Shown here in pieces: positions 41,729-53,043 of a DNA stretch of 64,000 nucleotides. The notes under the pieces were generated by a model. The model saw only the letters and a list, made by a program, of their open reading frames with translations, was not told where the DNA came from and ran no database searches. How positions within the stretch are numbered: the stretch's first letter is position 1; each line of letters starts with the position of its first letter. This stretch comes from AC-32 sp963788215 (lineage in GTDB: Bacteria > Actinomycetota > Thermoleophilia > Gaiellales > Gaiellaceae): contig CAWBFX010000010.1 in the NCBI GenBank assembly GCA_963788215.1, positions 930,001 to 994,000 on the forward strand, written 5' to 3'. Both the position numbers and the translations under genes were made by a program.

Positions 41729-42759
41729 GCCAGCGCCTCGCGTACGAGTCCCTGGAAGTGCGCCAGCAGGCGCTCGCTCTCCGGCATGAGCGTCCCCGCG
41801 TCGAGCAGGCCGGAGCGCGTCCCCTGCTGCACCGACTCGACGAGGGCGCGGTCCTCGCGGCCGACCTGGTCGTCGAAGGCCAGCAGCTCGTCGACCTCGG
41901 CCTCGGGGACGTCTTCCGGGAAGAAGTAGTCGAGGAAGCCGCTGGTGCCCTCGGGGCCGACAGGCGTGAGCGGGCCGGCGGCGAGGTTCGGCGGCCCGGG
42001 CATCGCGTAGGCCTTCGTCACGGGCCACAGCCAGTGGAACTGGCCCTCGACGGGAGCGGGCCCGTTGCGGCTGGGGCCGAACTGGCTCGACGTCCAGGTG
42101 CCCGTCTCGAGGCGGTACGCGTCAGGGCTGACGTCGACCACCGCGCTGAAGCCGGGGTGCGCAACGGGGCAGTGGTAGCACTCGAGGTAGTTCTCGACCG
42201 CGATCTTCCAGTTGCAGGCGAGCTCGTACTCGCTGCGGCGGCGGAATCTGAGCGCGTCGACGTCGATCCCGCCCGCCGCGAAGTGGCCGGGCAGCGGGCC
42301 GAGCGCCTCCTCCAGGGAGATCGTGACGGGCTCCGGGCTCACGAAGACCACCGGCCCCCAGGTCGCCACCGCGAGCTGGAGCAGGCAGATGCCGTCGACG
42401 TCGAGCTCGCCCGAGCGCGGAGCGGCCCGCAGCGAGCCGTCGAGGTCGTACGTCCACGCGTGGTAGGGGCACTGCAGCGTCTCGCGCCGGCCGCTGCCCT
42501 CGACGATCACCGACCCGCGGTGTCGGCAGACGTTCAGAAACGCGCGCAGCTCGTCGTCGCGGCCGCGGACGACGACGATCGGGACGTCCCCGGCGCGGCA
42601 GGTCAAGTACGCGCCGGGCTCCGCCACGAGCTCGGCCGGCCCGGCGTAGTGCCAGCCGCGCCGGAAGATGCGCTCCTGCTCCAGCCGCAGCACGTCCGGG
42701 TCGGAGTACCAGCTCCACGGCAACGTCGCCTGGGCGGTTCCGGAGGCCAAACCGGGCAC
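41725..42759 (-). CDS. Rieske non-heme iron oxygenase, alpha-subunit type
   Basis: About 344 residues. The Rieske [2Fe-2S] site is NVCRHRGSVIVEG...LQCPYHAWTYDLDGSL (CxH and CxxH). The catalytic domain has the mononuclear iron motif NWKIAVENYLECYHCPVAHPGF. This is the aromatic-ring-hydroxylating/demethylase superfamily; the substrate is unknown and no reductase or ferredoxin lies beside it. GTG at 42757-42759 is chosen; an in-frame TTG at 42748-42750 is possible and would suit the position of the palindromic -10. Downstream lipoprotein gene is coupled. Confidence 0.88.
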   Translation of the reverse strand: MPGLASGTAQATLPWSWYSDPDVLRLEQERIFRRGWHYAGPAELVAEPGAYLTCRAGDVPIVVVRGRDDELRAFLNVCRHRGSVIVEGSGRRETLQCPYHAWTYDLDGSLRAAPRSGELDVDGICLLQLAVATWGPVVFVSPEPVTISLEEALGPLPGHFAAGGIDVDALRFRRRSEYELACNWKIAVENYLECYHCPVAHPGFSAVVDVSPDAYRLETGTWTSSQFGPSRNGPAPVEGQFHWLWPVTKAYAMPGPPNLAAGPLTPVGPEGTSGFLDYFFPEDVPEAEVDELLAFDDQVGREDRALVESVQQGTRSGLLDAGTLMPESERLLAHFQGLVREALA

Positions 42760-42769
42760 GACTATAGTC
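42760..42769. promoter_or_regulatory. symmetric divergent promoter core GACTATAGTC
   Basis: A perfect 10-bp palindrome occupying most of the 16-bp gap between the divergent Rieske and acyl-CoA dehydrogenase genes. TATAGT reads on both strands. On the plus strand it ends 7 nt before ATG 42776. One element may serve as -10 in both directions. Confidence 0.55.
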
Positions 42770-42775
42770 CTCGCG

Positions 42776-43935
<1,160 letters not shown>

Positions 43936-43939
<4 letters not shown>

Positions 43940-44499
43940 GCCCTCGCGAGCGGGACGAGCCCGTCCGCCTGACGAAGATCTACACGCGGGGCGGCGACAA
44001 GGGCGAGACCTCGCTCGGCGACGGCTCGCGCGTCTCCAAGGGCGATCCGCTCGTGCGCGCGTACGGTGCCGTCGACGAGCTCAACTCGGTCGTCGGCTGG
44101 GCTCAGGTCGAGGCGCGCGAAGAGCGGCTCGCGCGCGTGCAGAACGACCTCTTCGACGTCGGCGCCGACCTCTCGGTTCCGTTCGAGGAGAACGACGGGA
44201 AGCTCCGCGTCACACAGGTGCAGATCGACGCCCTCGAGCGCGACTGCGACGAAGTCAACGAGACCCTCGAGCCGCTGAAGAGCTTCGTCCTGCCGGGCGG
44301 GAGCGAGGTCGCAGCCCGTTTGCACGTCGCGCGCGCCGTCTGCCGCCGCGCCGAGAGCGTCGCGCTCTGGGCCGCTGGCGAGCGGCCGGTCAATCCGCTC
44401 GCGCTCGTCTATCTGAACAGGCTCTCGGACCTGCTCTTCATCCTCGCCCGCGCGGCGAACGCGGGCGGCGACGAGCCGCTCTGGAAGCCGGGCGGCTAG
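43936..44499 (+). CDS. cob(I)alamin adenosyltransferase, PduO type
   Basis: Makes adenosylcobalamin from ATP and cob(I)alamin. 187 residues: RLTKIYTRGGDKGETSLGDGSRVSKGD (ATP-binding N-terminus), YGAVDELNSVVGWA, NDLFDVGADLS, FVLPGGSEVAARLHVARAVCRRAES and LNRLSDLLFILAR. The ATG overlaps the acyl-CoA dehydrogenase stop (ATGA). Its product would charge the acyl-CoA mutase encoded at 50.6 and 54.5 kb. The CTAG stop is shared with the convergent gene. Confidence 0.93.
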
Positions 44500-45128
44500 C
44501 GGGCCGGCTGAATCTTGTCCGCAAGCACGAGGCGGCGGGCGATGTTTCCGGAGGGCGAGTAGACCTCGACCTGATAGTCGGAGCCCGGGTAGCTGAGGTA
44601 GACGCTCGTCGGCCTGCTCGAGCTGAAGACGACCAGGCCGCCCTTGTCGATCCGGAGAGAGAGCGCTCCCGGCTGCTTGCCCGCCCGCTGCAGGTCGGCG
44701 AAGGAGCCCGGCTGCGTGTAGGTGCCGACGACCAGGAAGCTCGGCCTCGGGTCGCCCGCCCGAACGCCGGCCGGTAGGTAGCGCACGTATGTGCGCCCGC
44801 TCGCCGTTCGCGTGAGCTCGTACGAGAAGCCCTTCTTCGGGCCCGCCCAGTACACCGGCCCGGGCGCGGCCGCCGCCAGCCGCCGGAGCTGGCCCTCGGA
44901 GACGAGCGTCGGACCGCCGGCCGCGGGCGGAGGCTGCGCGGTCTTCGTCTCTCGCTGTACTGCGAGGATCGCCACGGCGACGGCCGCCGCCACCACGACG
45001 ACGGCGAGCACGACCAGTGGCCAGTGCTCCCGGCGCAGCTCGAGGATCCTGGCGTCGACAGTGTTCTCCGTCACGGCGTTCAAGCTTCCCGTTGCGGGGA
45101 GTCGTTCCTTCCGGAGCAGCTGCGTCAT
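44496..45128 (-). CDS. single-pass membrane protein of unknown function, coupled to collagen-like gene
   Basis: 210 residues. A cytoplasmic N-terminus of about 35 residues, one helix (HWPLVVLAVVVVAAAVAVAILAV), then an external domain of about 150 residues (VYWAGPKKGFSYELTRTASGRTYVRYL, LVVGTYTQPGSFADLQRAGK, VYLSYPGSDYQVEVYSP). No enzyme motif is seen. The ATG overlaps the collagen-like gene stop by 4 nt (ATGA), so the two proteins are made together and may act together at the cell surface (inference). Confidence 0.78.
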   Translation of the reverse strand: MTQLLRKERLPATGSLNAVTENTVDARILELRREHWPLVVLAVVVVAAAVAVAILAVQRETKTAQPPPAAGGPTLVSEGQLRRLAAAAPGPVYWAGPKKGFSYELTRTASGRTYVRYLPAGVRAGDPRPSFLVVGTYTQPGSFADLQRAGKQPGALSLRIDKGGLVVFSSSRPTSVYLSYPGSDYQVEVYSPSGNIARRLVLADKIQPAR

Positions 45129-48100
45129 GGGAGCGGGATCACAACGATCGTCCGGTTCACGAAGGTTCCAGTTCCAGCATCGACGTGGTACTTCGCAGTG
45201 AACGTCGTGCTTCCGGCAGTGAGGCCGGTGACAAAGAACGTGGCGCTGGCCTGGACAGCGATGTTGCCCTGGCTGCCTCCTCGCGTGACGGCAAGAGCCT
45301 GTGCGTCACTCGCCGCTCGCGTCGTGGCGCCCGAGACGGCGAAGCCCATGTCGTCGGTATTGCCGCTGCCGCTGTTGGACAGCGCACCGGTCACTATCAC
45401 GAGCGCCTTCCCAGAGGCGGGAATGGTCACGGTCGCCGCCGGGCCGACGGTGGCCAGGTCGGTAAAGGTCGTGCTCGTCGTCGTTTCCGAGGTCGCGATG
45501 GTGTTGCCGGCGCTTCCCGCGGTGCCGGCTGCTCCCGTCGCGCCCTTCGCGCCGGTCGCACCCTTCGCGCCGGTCGCGCCCTTCGCGCCCGTGACGCCCT
45601 TGGCACCGGTCGGCCCGCGCGCGCCCGTCGGGCCTTTCGCACCGGCCGGGCCCTGGATGCCTTGAGTTCCGGTAGTGCCCTTCGTGCCCGTCGTGCCCTT
45701 GGAGCCGGTGACGCCCTTCGCGCCCGTGACGCCCTTGCCGCCTTGAGCGCCGGTCGGGCCCTTCGCGCCGGCCGGGCCCTGTACGCCGGTCGCCCCCTTG
45801 GAGCCCGTGACGCCCTTCGAGCCGGTGACGCCCTTCGAGCCGGTGGCTCCCTTCGCGCCCGTGGCGCCCTTGGCTCCGGTCACGCCCTTCGCGCCGGTGA
45901 CGCCCTTGGCGCCGGTCGGGCCCTTCGCGCCGACCGGGCCCTGAGCTCCGGTCACGCCCTTCGAGCCGGTGGCGCCCTTGGTCCCCGTTACGCCCTTCGA
46001 GCCCGTCGTGCCCTTGGCGCCGGTCGACCCCTTCGCGCCGGTGGTGCCCTTCGCGCCCGTGGTGCCCTTGCTCCCGGTGGCGCCCTTGGAGCCGGTGACG
46101 CCCTTCGCGCCGGTCGTCCCCTTCGAGCCCGTTGCACCGCGCGAGCCGGTTGCGCCCTTTGCGCCCGTGACCCCCTTGGCGCCTTGCGCTCCTGTCGGCC
46201 CCTGAGCGCCCGGCGGTCCCTGGGCGCCCGTCGCTCCGCGCGAGCCGGTGACGCCCTTCGCGCCCGTTGTTCCCTTGCCGCCGGTCGTGCCCTTCGAGCC
46301 GGTTGCACCGCGCCCGCCGGTTGCGCCCTTGGTGCCCGTGACGCCCTTGGCGCCTTGCGCGCCCGTCGGTCCCTGCGCGCCCGCGGGACCCTGCGTGCCC
46401 GTCGCTCCGCGTGAGCCAGTGACGCCCTTCGCGCCAGTGCTCCCCTTCGCGCCGGTCGTCCCCTTCGAGCCCGTTGCACCGCGCGAGCCGGTCGTGCCCT
46501 TGGCGCCCGTGACGCCCTTGGCGCCTTGCGCACCCGTCGGTCCCTGCGCGCCCGCGGGACCCTGCGTGCCCGTCGCTCCGCGTGAGCCGGTCGCGCCCTT
46601 GGCGCCGGTCAGTCCTTTCGCGCCCTGGGCCCCCGTCGATCCTTTCGCGCCCTGTGCGCCGTCGCGCCGTCGCGCCCTTGATGCCCTGAGCACCGGTCGG
46701 GCCCTGCGCTCCGGCCGGTCCCTGGACGCCCGTCGCTCCGCGCGATCCTGTCGAGCCCTTCGCGCCTTGAGCTCCCGTCGAGCCCTTGGCACCCTGGGCT
46801 CCGGTCGAACCCTTCGCACCCTGGCTGCCGGTCGCGCCCTTGGCGCCGTTTGCCCCCGTTGAGCCCTGTGCGCCCTGAGCGCCCGTCGAGCCCTTCGCGC
46901 CCTGAGCGCCGGTGGGGCCACGTGCGCCCGCCGGACCCTGAGCGCCGGTCGCGCCACGAGCGCCGGTCGTGCCCTTCGCGCCCTGCGTTCCGCTAGACCC
47001 CTTCGCGCCGGTAGACCCCTTGGCTCCCTGCGAGCCGGTAGATCCCTTCGCGCCGGTTGCGCCCTTGGCGCCGTTTGCCCCCGTTGAGCCCTGTGCGCCC
47101 TGAGCGCCCGTCGAGCCCTTCGCGCCCTGAGCGCCGGTGGGGCCACGTGCGCCCGCCGGACCCTGAGCGCCGGTCGCGCCACGAGCGCCGGTCGTGCCCT
47201 TCGCGCCCTGCGTTCCGGTAGACCCCTTCGCGCCGGTAGACCCCTTGGCTCCCTGCGAGCCGGTAGATCCCTTCGCGCCGGTTGCGCCCTTCGCGCCCTG
47301 GACACCGGTAGCGCCCTTCGAGCCCGTCGTGCCCTTGGCGCCCTGGGCGCCCGTCGGACCCCGTGCGCCGGCCGGGCCCTGGATCCCCGTAGCACCGCGA
47401 GCACCCGTCGTTCCCTTCGCTCCTTGATTGCCCTGCGCGCCGGTCGCGCCCTTCGCGCCGGTCGCGCCCTTCGCGCCCTGCGCGCCTGTTACGCCGCGAT
47501 TGCCCGTCACGCCGCGATTCCCCTGGGCGCCCGTCGATCCCTTGGCTCCCGTGGTGCCCTTCGCGCCCTGTGAGCCCGTCACGCCCCGGGCTCCGGTCGA
47601 GCCCTTCGCACCCTGGGCGCCGGTCGTCCCCCGGCTACCGGCGGGACCGCGTGCGCCGGTCACGCCCCTGGCGCCGATTGGGCCCTGTGGTCCGATCGGC
47701 CCCTGCGGGCCGAGCGGGCCGGTCGCGCCCGTCGCGCCGCGCGCGGCCGCCGTTCCCGGGATGCCCTGCGGCCCGGTCGGGCCGATCTGTCCCTCCACGC
47801 CTGCCGCGCCGGTCGCGCCTGCCGGACCGGTCGGCCCCGGCGGGCCGACCCGGCCGACCGGACCCTGCAGGTCCGGCGGGGCCGTCGGTACCCGGCGCGC
47901 CTGCCGGCCCCGTCGGCCCGCGCCGAGCCGAGCCGAACGTTCCGATGGTGCCGTTGCCGCCTCCACCGGAGCCATGCGGAGGGGTCGACGAGCCGCCGCC
48001 CGTCGAGCCCGAGGAAGACGAGGACGAGGAAGCGGGAGCGGAGGAGGCGCCGGCCGAAGAGCCCGATCCGTTGCCGCCGGCCGCCCCGCGGCCGCCGCGA

Positions 48101-48355
48101 GCGCCGTCGTTCCCCCGCGCTCCGGTCCGCCCATTCTGGAGGACGACGTTCGAGAACGGCGCTTCGCTGATGCGCGCCTCCGTGCGGCCCGGCGAGACGC
48201 CGCCCCTGAAGAGGAGGGCGCCGCAACGCCAGAGACAACGCGAGCGCGAGCAGGAAAAACGCTCGCGCGCCGAATCCGTTGCGCATCCACAATGCGGATG
48301 CACGAAGCCGCAGATGCTCCAAGCTCGCCACGGTCAGCGCATCGGCGGCCCACAT
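45125..48355 (-). CDS. long bacterial collagen-like surface protein, several frameshifts
   Basis: A gene of about 3.2 kb readable in several frames. The N-terminus MWAADALTVASLEHLRL leads to a hydrophobic segment (ARAFFLLALALSLAL), then an Asn/Gly/Ser-rich part (SSAPASSSSSSSGSTGGG), then more than 600 residues of Gly-X-Y triplets (GPTGPAGATGAAG, GATGAKGSTGSQGAKG, GAKGVTGAKG and so on), then a non-collagen C-terminal domain of about 130 residues (LATVGPAATVTIPASGKALVIVTGALSN...) that could trimerise. Frames switch near 48220, 47863 (C run) and 46658-46672 (two collapsed G runs); each is explained by 1-2 bases. The 5' start is tentative. Probably a surface or extracellular filament. Confidence 0.82.
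45530..47870 (-). repeat. collagen Gly-X-Y coding repeat array (9-nt and 18-nt periodicity)
   Basis: Degenerate tandem repeats of GGC-NNN-ACG/AAG type. A nearly exact segment of about 190 bp occurs twice, around 46845-47035 and 47080-47270 (for example the block from GTTGAGCCCTGTGCGCCCTGAG to GCCCTGCGTTCC). Repeats this similar invite recombination and mis-assembly, and several frameshifts of this gene lie in or beside them. Confidence 0.75.
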
Positions 48356-48427
48356 CGGAATTCGGGAGCAATTCGGTATGAAACTGCGTATGAACGGCCC
48401 GAAGATCCCTGAACTGAGGGACGGAAG

Positions 48428-49109
48428 ATGACGTGCGTGCTCGTCGTCGACGACGACGCGGACATCCGCGGGCTCGTAAGCGAGCTCCTGGAGCGCAGCG
48501 GGTACGACGTGCTCGCGGCTGCGGACGGCAATGAGGGACTGAAGGTCTTCTACGCCCAGCAGCCGGATCTGGTCATCCTCGACGTCTCGATGCCCGGGCT
48601 CGACGGCTGGGGCGTGCTCGAGCGGATCCGCGAGCTCAGCGACGTGCCGGTCGTGATGCTGACCGCGCGCGCGGAGGAGCTCGACAAGGTGCGTGGCCTT
48701 CGCGCCGGCGCGGACGACTACGTGACCAAGCCGTTCGGCCGCCAGGAGCTGCTGGCCAGGGTGGACGCCGCCCTTCGGCGCAGGCGCAGCGGCGAGCCGG
48801 AGGCCGAGCGCTACGCGGACGGCTTCGTCACGATCGACTTCCCGCAGCGCGCGGTGACCGCCGGTGGCCGGCGCCGTCTCGCTGACGCCCCTCGAGTTCC
48901 GGTTGCTGACGGCGTTCGTGCGAAACCCGAACCAGGTCCTCTCCCACGATCAGCTGCTCGACCTCGCGTGGGGCGACTCGGCCGCCGCGGAGCGCGACCA
49001 GGTGAAGCTGTACGTCGGCTACCTGCGCCGCAAGCTGAGCTCAGCCGAGGGAGGAGACTCGCCGATCGAGACGATGCGGGGGTTCGGCTACAGGTACCGG
49101 CCGGGCTAG
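48428..49109 (+). CDS. OmpR-family response regulator, frameshifted
   Basis: Receiver: MTCVLVVDDDADIRGLV, phospho-Asp in LVILDVSMPGLDGWG, VVMLTARAEELDKVRGL and YVTKPFGRQELLARV. The DNA-binding winged helix is in another frame from about 48865: VSLTPLEFRLLTAFVRNPNQVLSHDQLLDLAWG, RDQVKLYVGYLRRKL and IETMRGFGYRYRPG. The break lies near 48860-48875 (VTAGG to VSLTP). Repaired length is about 226 residues, normal for the family. Convergent with the histidine kinase gene, with which it presumably forms a two-component system. Confidence 0.87.
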
Positions 49110-50585
49110 CTCGGCCAGCGGCAGGCTGCACCCGCACGACGGTGCCGGCGTTCTCCCGGCTCTCGATCTCGATCTGGCCGCCGTGGCGTTCGACGATCGC
49201 CTTCGTGATCGTGAGGCCGAGACCGGTTCCGGGGATCGCGTTCTCGGTGGCCGTCGAGCTGCGGAAGAAGCGCTCGAACAGCCGGCCCTGCTCCTGCGGC
49301 GGGATGCCGACGCCCGTGTCCTCGATCTCGAGGAGCGCCGTCTCGCCGTCCGCGTTCAGGCGCACGTCGACCCGGCCGCCCTTCGGCGTGAACTTGAGCG
49401 CGTTCGAGACGAGGTTGTCGAGCATCTGCGCGAGCCGCGCGCGATCGCCGTCGAGCTTCCGGACTGGAGCCGACGTGGGCGGCCAGCACGATGCCCTTCG
49501 AGTCCGCGACCGGCGCGGACGCCTCGACGCACTCGCCCACGACCAGCCCGAGATCGACCGGCTTGCGCTCGATCGCGAGCTTGCCCGCCTCGACCTGGGC
49601 GAGGAAGAGCAGGTCGCTCACGAGCTCGAGCAGGCGCTGCGAGTTCCGCTCGACGACCTCGAGGTAGCGCCGGCGCGCGGTCTCGGAGGGCTCGAGGTCC
49701 TCGAGGAGGAGCTCGATGTAGCCGCGGATCGAGGTCAGCGGCGTGCGCAGCTCATGCGAGACGCAGCGAGACGAAGTCGTCCTTGAGCCGGTCGAGCTCC
49801 CGGAGGCGGTCGTTCTGCTCGGAGAGAAGCCGCTGGACGGCCTCGGATTCCGTGCGGGCCGCGCGCTCGGCGTCGAGCAGCCGGCCGCGTTCCTCGGCCA
49901 GCTCGCGTAACCGCCGGTTGCGCGCCTCGAGCTGCCGTGTGAGCCGGTTCATGATCGGCAGCAGCGCGATGAAGAGCACGAGCAGCGCGATCGCGAGGAT
50001 CAGAGCCAGCCGCAGGTGCGCGTCGCCGGTTCCGACGGCGACGGCGCGGTAGTCCTGGTCGAGGCCGATGATGCCGATCGCCTTGCCGCTGAAGGTCGCG
50101 CGGACGGGAACGAGGATCTGCAGCACCTTCAAGTGCTTCTGGCCGCGCCAGGTGTCCGTGTACGTGACGCGCCGGGTGACCTCGCCCCGCAGCACGGCCT
50201 CGAGGATCTTCGGGTGGCGCACGGGCCGGCCGATCCGCTCGTGCCTCGCGGAGTACGTGACCGTCCCGTTCGGCGACACGAGGCCGCCGCCGACGACGCC
50301 GGGGACGACGATGTTCCGGCGGAAGAGCGCGTCCAGGGCCTTGCGGCGGGCGGGGCTGACAGGCCCGACGAAGTCGGAGGCGCGGAGCTCGCGGCGCAGG
50401 TTCCCGACGGCGACCGCACGCGCCTGGTTCTCGACCGTGCGCGCGGCGCGGTTCTCGACCTCGCGGTTCACGAGCCACGAGATCGCGAGGCCGGTGCCGA
50501 GAAGGACCAGGCCCGTGTACAGCGCGAAGCGGAGCCTCAAGCGCGGCTTGGGCTCGATCGCCTCGAGAGTGCGTACATCGTCCAT
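49106..50585 (-). CDS. membrane sensor histidine kinase, at least two frameshifts
   Basis: N-terminal helix FALYTGLVLLGTGLAISWLV, an external sensor region of about 150 residues (SDFVGPVSPARRKALDALFRRN, GLDQDYRAVAVGTGDAHLRL), a second helix (LALILAIALLVLFIALLPIM), coiled linker and the dimerisation box. The H-box VSHELRTPLTSIRGYIE is present but in a shifted frame (break near 49763, after DDFVSL). A second break near 49475 separates the X-region from the ATPase domain: MLDNLVSNALKFTPKGGR, IEDTGVGIPPQEQGRLFERFF, GTGLGLTITKAIVERHGG. The exact C-terminus is unclear. ATG at 50583-50585. Partner of the convergent response regulator. Confidence 0.84.
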
Positions 50586-50646
50586 TGCTCGCCTTCGGCA
50601 GGATCGGCATCGGCGGGCAGGCGCTTTAGAAGGCAGAATCCGGTGT

Positions 50647-52318
50647 ATGGCGACGACCGAGGACCGCCGGGAGGTCGGCGGCGGCAACGAGAAGTGGCGC
50701 AAAGAGCTCTACGAGCGCGTGCCTGAGCGCGAGGGCGAGCTCTTCAGCACGATCTCGGGCCTCGAGAACGAGCCGCTGTACACGCCGGAGACCGCGCCCG
50801 TGGACTACGAGCGCGACCTCGGTTACCCCGGCGTCTATCCCTTCACGCGCGGCGTCTACCCGTCGATGTACCGCGGCCGCCTCTGGACGATGCGCCAGTT
50901 CGCCGGCTTCGGCACAGCGCGAGGAGACGAACGAGCGTTTCCGGTACCTACTCGAGCACGGCCAGACCGGCCTCTCGACCGCCTTCGACATGCCCACGCT
51001 GATGGGCTACGACTCCGATCACGAGCGCTCGCTCGGCGAGGTCGGGCGCGAAGGGGTCGCGATCGATTCGCTGGCGGACGCGGAGACGCTCTTCGACGGG
51101 ATCCCGCTCGGCGAGGTCTCGACGTCGATGACGATCAACGGGCCGGCCGCGATGCTGCTCGCGTTCTACGTCTGCGTCGCCGAGCAGCAGGGCGTCCCGC
51201 GCGCGGAGCTCCGGGGGACGATCCAGACGGACATCCTCAAGGAGTACATCGCGCAGAAGGAGTGGATCTTCCCGCCCGAGCCTTCGATGCGGCTCGTGAC
51301 GGACATGGTCGAGTTCTGCGCGCGCGAGCTGCCCCTCTGGCACCCGATCTCCATCTCCGGCTACCACATCCGCGAGGCCGGCTCGAACGCTGCCCAGGAG
51401 CTTGCGTTCACGCTCGCGAACGGTTTCGCCTACGTCGACGCCGCGATCGAGCGCGGGCTCGAGGTCGACGAGTTCGCGCCGCGCCTGTCCTTCTTCTTCA
51501 ACGCGCACCTCGACTTCTTCGAGGAGATCGCGAAGTACCGCGCCGCCCGGCGGATCTGGGCGCGCGAGCTGAAGGAGCGCTACGGAGCCCGCAACCCTCG
51601 CTCGTGGCTGATGCGCTTCCACACGCAGACGGCCGGCGTCTCGCTGACCGCTCAGCAGCCCGAGGTGAACATCGTGCGCACGGCGCTCGAGGCACTCGCC
51701 GCGGTCCTCGGCGGAACCCAGTCGCTGCACACGAACTCCTTCGACGAGGCCCTCGCGCTCCCGACGGAGAACGCAGTCCGGCTCGCCCTGCGCACGCAGC
51801 AGGTGATCGCGCACGAGACCGGCGTCGTCAACACGATTGATCCCCTGGGGGGCTCGTACTACCTGGAAGACCTCACCAACCGCCTCGAGGCAGAGGCCTA
51901 CGAGTACTTCGACCGGATCGAGAAGCTCGGCGGAGTCGTCGAGGCCGTCAAGCAGAACTTCCAGCAACGCGAGATCGCCGAGGCGTCGTTCCGCTACCAG
52001 GCGGAGGTCGAGGCCAAGCAGCGGATCGTCGTCGGCGTCAACCGCTACGAGCTCGAGGACGAGCCTGAGCTGGAGATCCTGCGGATCGACCCGGCGCTCG
52101 AGGGCGAGCAGGTCGAGCGCGTCAAGGCACTGCGGGGCCGACGCGACTCGGCGGCCGTCGAGAGCAGCCTCGCCGCGCTGAAGGAGGCATCGCTGAAGCA
52201 GGACGTCAACCTGATGCCGCTGATCGTCGAGGCCTCGCGGGCCTACGTGACGCTGGGCGAGATGTGCGACGCGCTCCGGGAAACGTGGGGCACCTGGCGC
52301 GAGACGCCGGTCTTCTAG
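50647..52318 (+). CDS. B12-dependent acyl-CoA mutase large subunit (isobutyryl-CoA mutase-like), frameshifted
   Basis: Carbon-skeleton rearrangement of acyl-CoA using adenosylcobalamin. About 556 residues when repaired, catalytic TIM barrel only, as in split IcmA or HcmA. Motifs: YPFTRGVYPSMYRGRLWTMRQFAGFG, LSTAFDMPTLMGYDSDHERSLGEVG, EYIAQKEWIFPPEPSMRLV, SISGYHIREAGSNAAQELAFT and TAGVSLTAQQPEVNIVRTA. Active-site Phe in RQFAGFG (methylmalonyl-CoA mutase has Tyr, hydroxyisobutyryl mutase Ile), Gln in YIAQKEW (mutase Arg) and Ala in STAFD point to isobutyryl-CoA. A single inserted base near 50919 (GGCACAGCGCGAGGAG) breaks the frame. ATG 50647. Confidence 0.86.
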
Positions 52319-52374
52319 CGCTCCTTAGTCGCGACTAACCAATCGGGAAAAATCGCGTCTACACTGCTGACCGC

Positions 52375-53010
52375 ATGAACGTCGTCCAGTCTTCCCTGTC
52401 CTCGCCGCGCACCAGCCGGATCATCTTCTGGATCGGAGTCGCGCTCGTCATCGCCGCGGCCGCCGTCTTCATCATCAAGAAGAGCGACAACGGCTCCTCG
52501 AGCGCCTCCGCACCGGCCGCGAAGGCCCCCGCGAGCATTCCGAGCTCAGACCAGTTCCAGAAGGAGATGGGCGAGCGCAAGACGGACGTCCAGACGAGCA
52601 AGAAGTGGGCGACCGTCCCCGCATCGGCCAAGGTGGCCGTCCGCAGGTTCATCGTGGACGGTGCCGGCGAGCGCAACCTCGCGCGCGCCTGGCAATACAT
52701 GCACCCGGACCTCCGCGGCGGCCTCACCTTCAAGCAGTTCGTGCACGGCAACGAGCTTCCGTTCGTGCCGTTCGAGCAGATGAACCTGAAGGTCCCGATG
52801 TCGATCACGCTCACGACATGGAGCGGCCACGACTTCACGGCCGACGTTGGGATCGCGTCCACCGACAAGGTCGGCCGTGGCGCCCAGGTGTTCAGCGTGG
52901 GCGCGACGAAGGCCGGCACCGGCGCGCACGCGCGCTGGCTCGTGAACTACTGGGGGTCGCGGTACACGCCTCCGGTTCGCGCCGATCCGACGCAGAACAA
53001 CGGCGGCTAG
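52375..53010 (+). CDS. membrane-anchored protein of unknown function (paralogue A)
   Basis: 211 residues. One N-terminal helix (RIIFWIGVALVIAAAAVFII), a Ser/Ala linker, then an external domain: VRRFIVDGAGERNLARAWQYMHPDLRGGLTFKQFVHGNELPFVPF and HARWLVNYWGSRYTPP. The pattern FI.GA..RNLA.AW....PDL..G.T...F..GNELP is shared with the next gene. Family not recognised; NTF2-like fold is possible. TACACT lies 9 nt before the ATG. Confidence 0.72.
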   Translation: MNVVQSSLSSPRTSRIIFWIGVALVIAAAAVFIIKKSDNGSSSASAPAAKAPASIPSSDQFQKEMGERKTDVQTSKKWATVPASAKVAVRRFIVDGAGERNLARAWQYMHPDLRGGLTFKQFVHGNELPFVPFEQMNLKVPMSITLTTWSGHDFTADVGIASTDKVGRGAQVFSVGATKAGTGAHARWLVNYWGSRYTPPVRADPTQNNGG

Positions 53011-53031
53011 AGCCGCACCCTTCCTCGTAGC

Positions 53032-53037
53032 TATCCT
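53032..53037 (+). promoter_or_regulatory. -10 element TATCCT of paralogue B
   Basis: TATCCT, then GCAGCC (6 nt), then GTG 53044, no SD. Confidence 0.5.
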
Positions 53038-53043
53038 GCAGCC

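Noticed and set aside
45530..47870. CRISPR array or non-coding satellite
   Set aside because: Repeats are 9/18-nt periodic, keep Gly at every third codon, and vary in the other positions, so they are protein-coding collagen triplets.
48428..50585. Programmed frameshifting in the two-component genes
   Set aside because: No slippery heptamer or downstream pseudoknot was seen; breaks interrupt the H-box and the DNA-binding domain, and similar breaks occur in many unrelated genes, which fits sequence error better.
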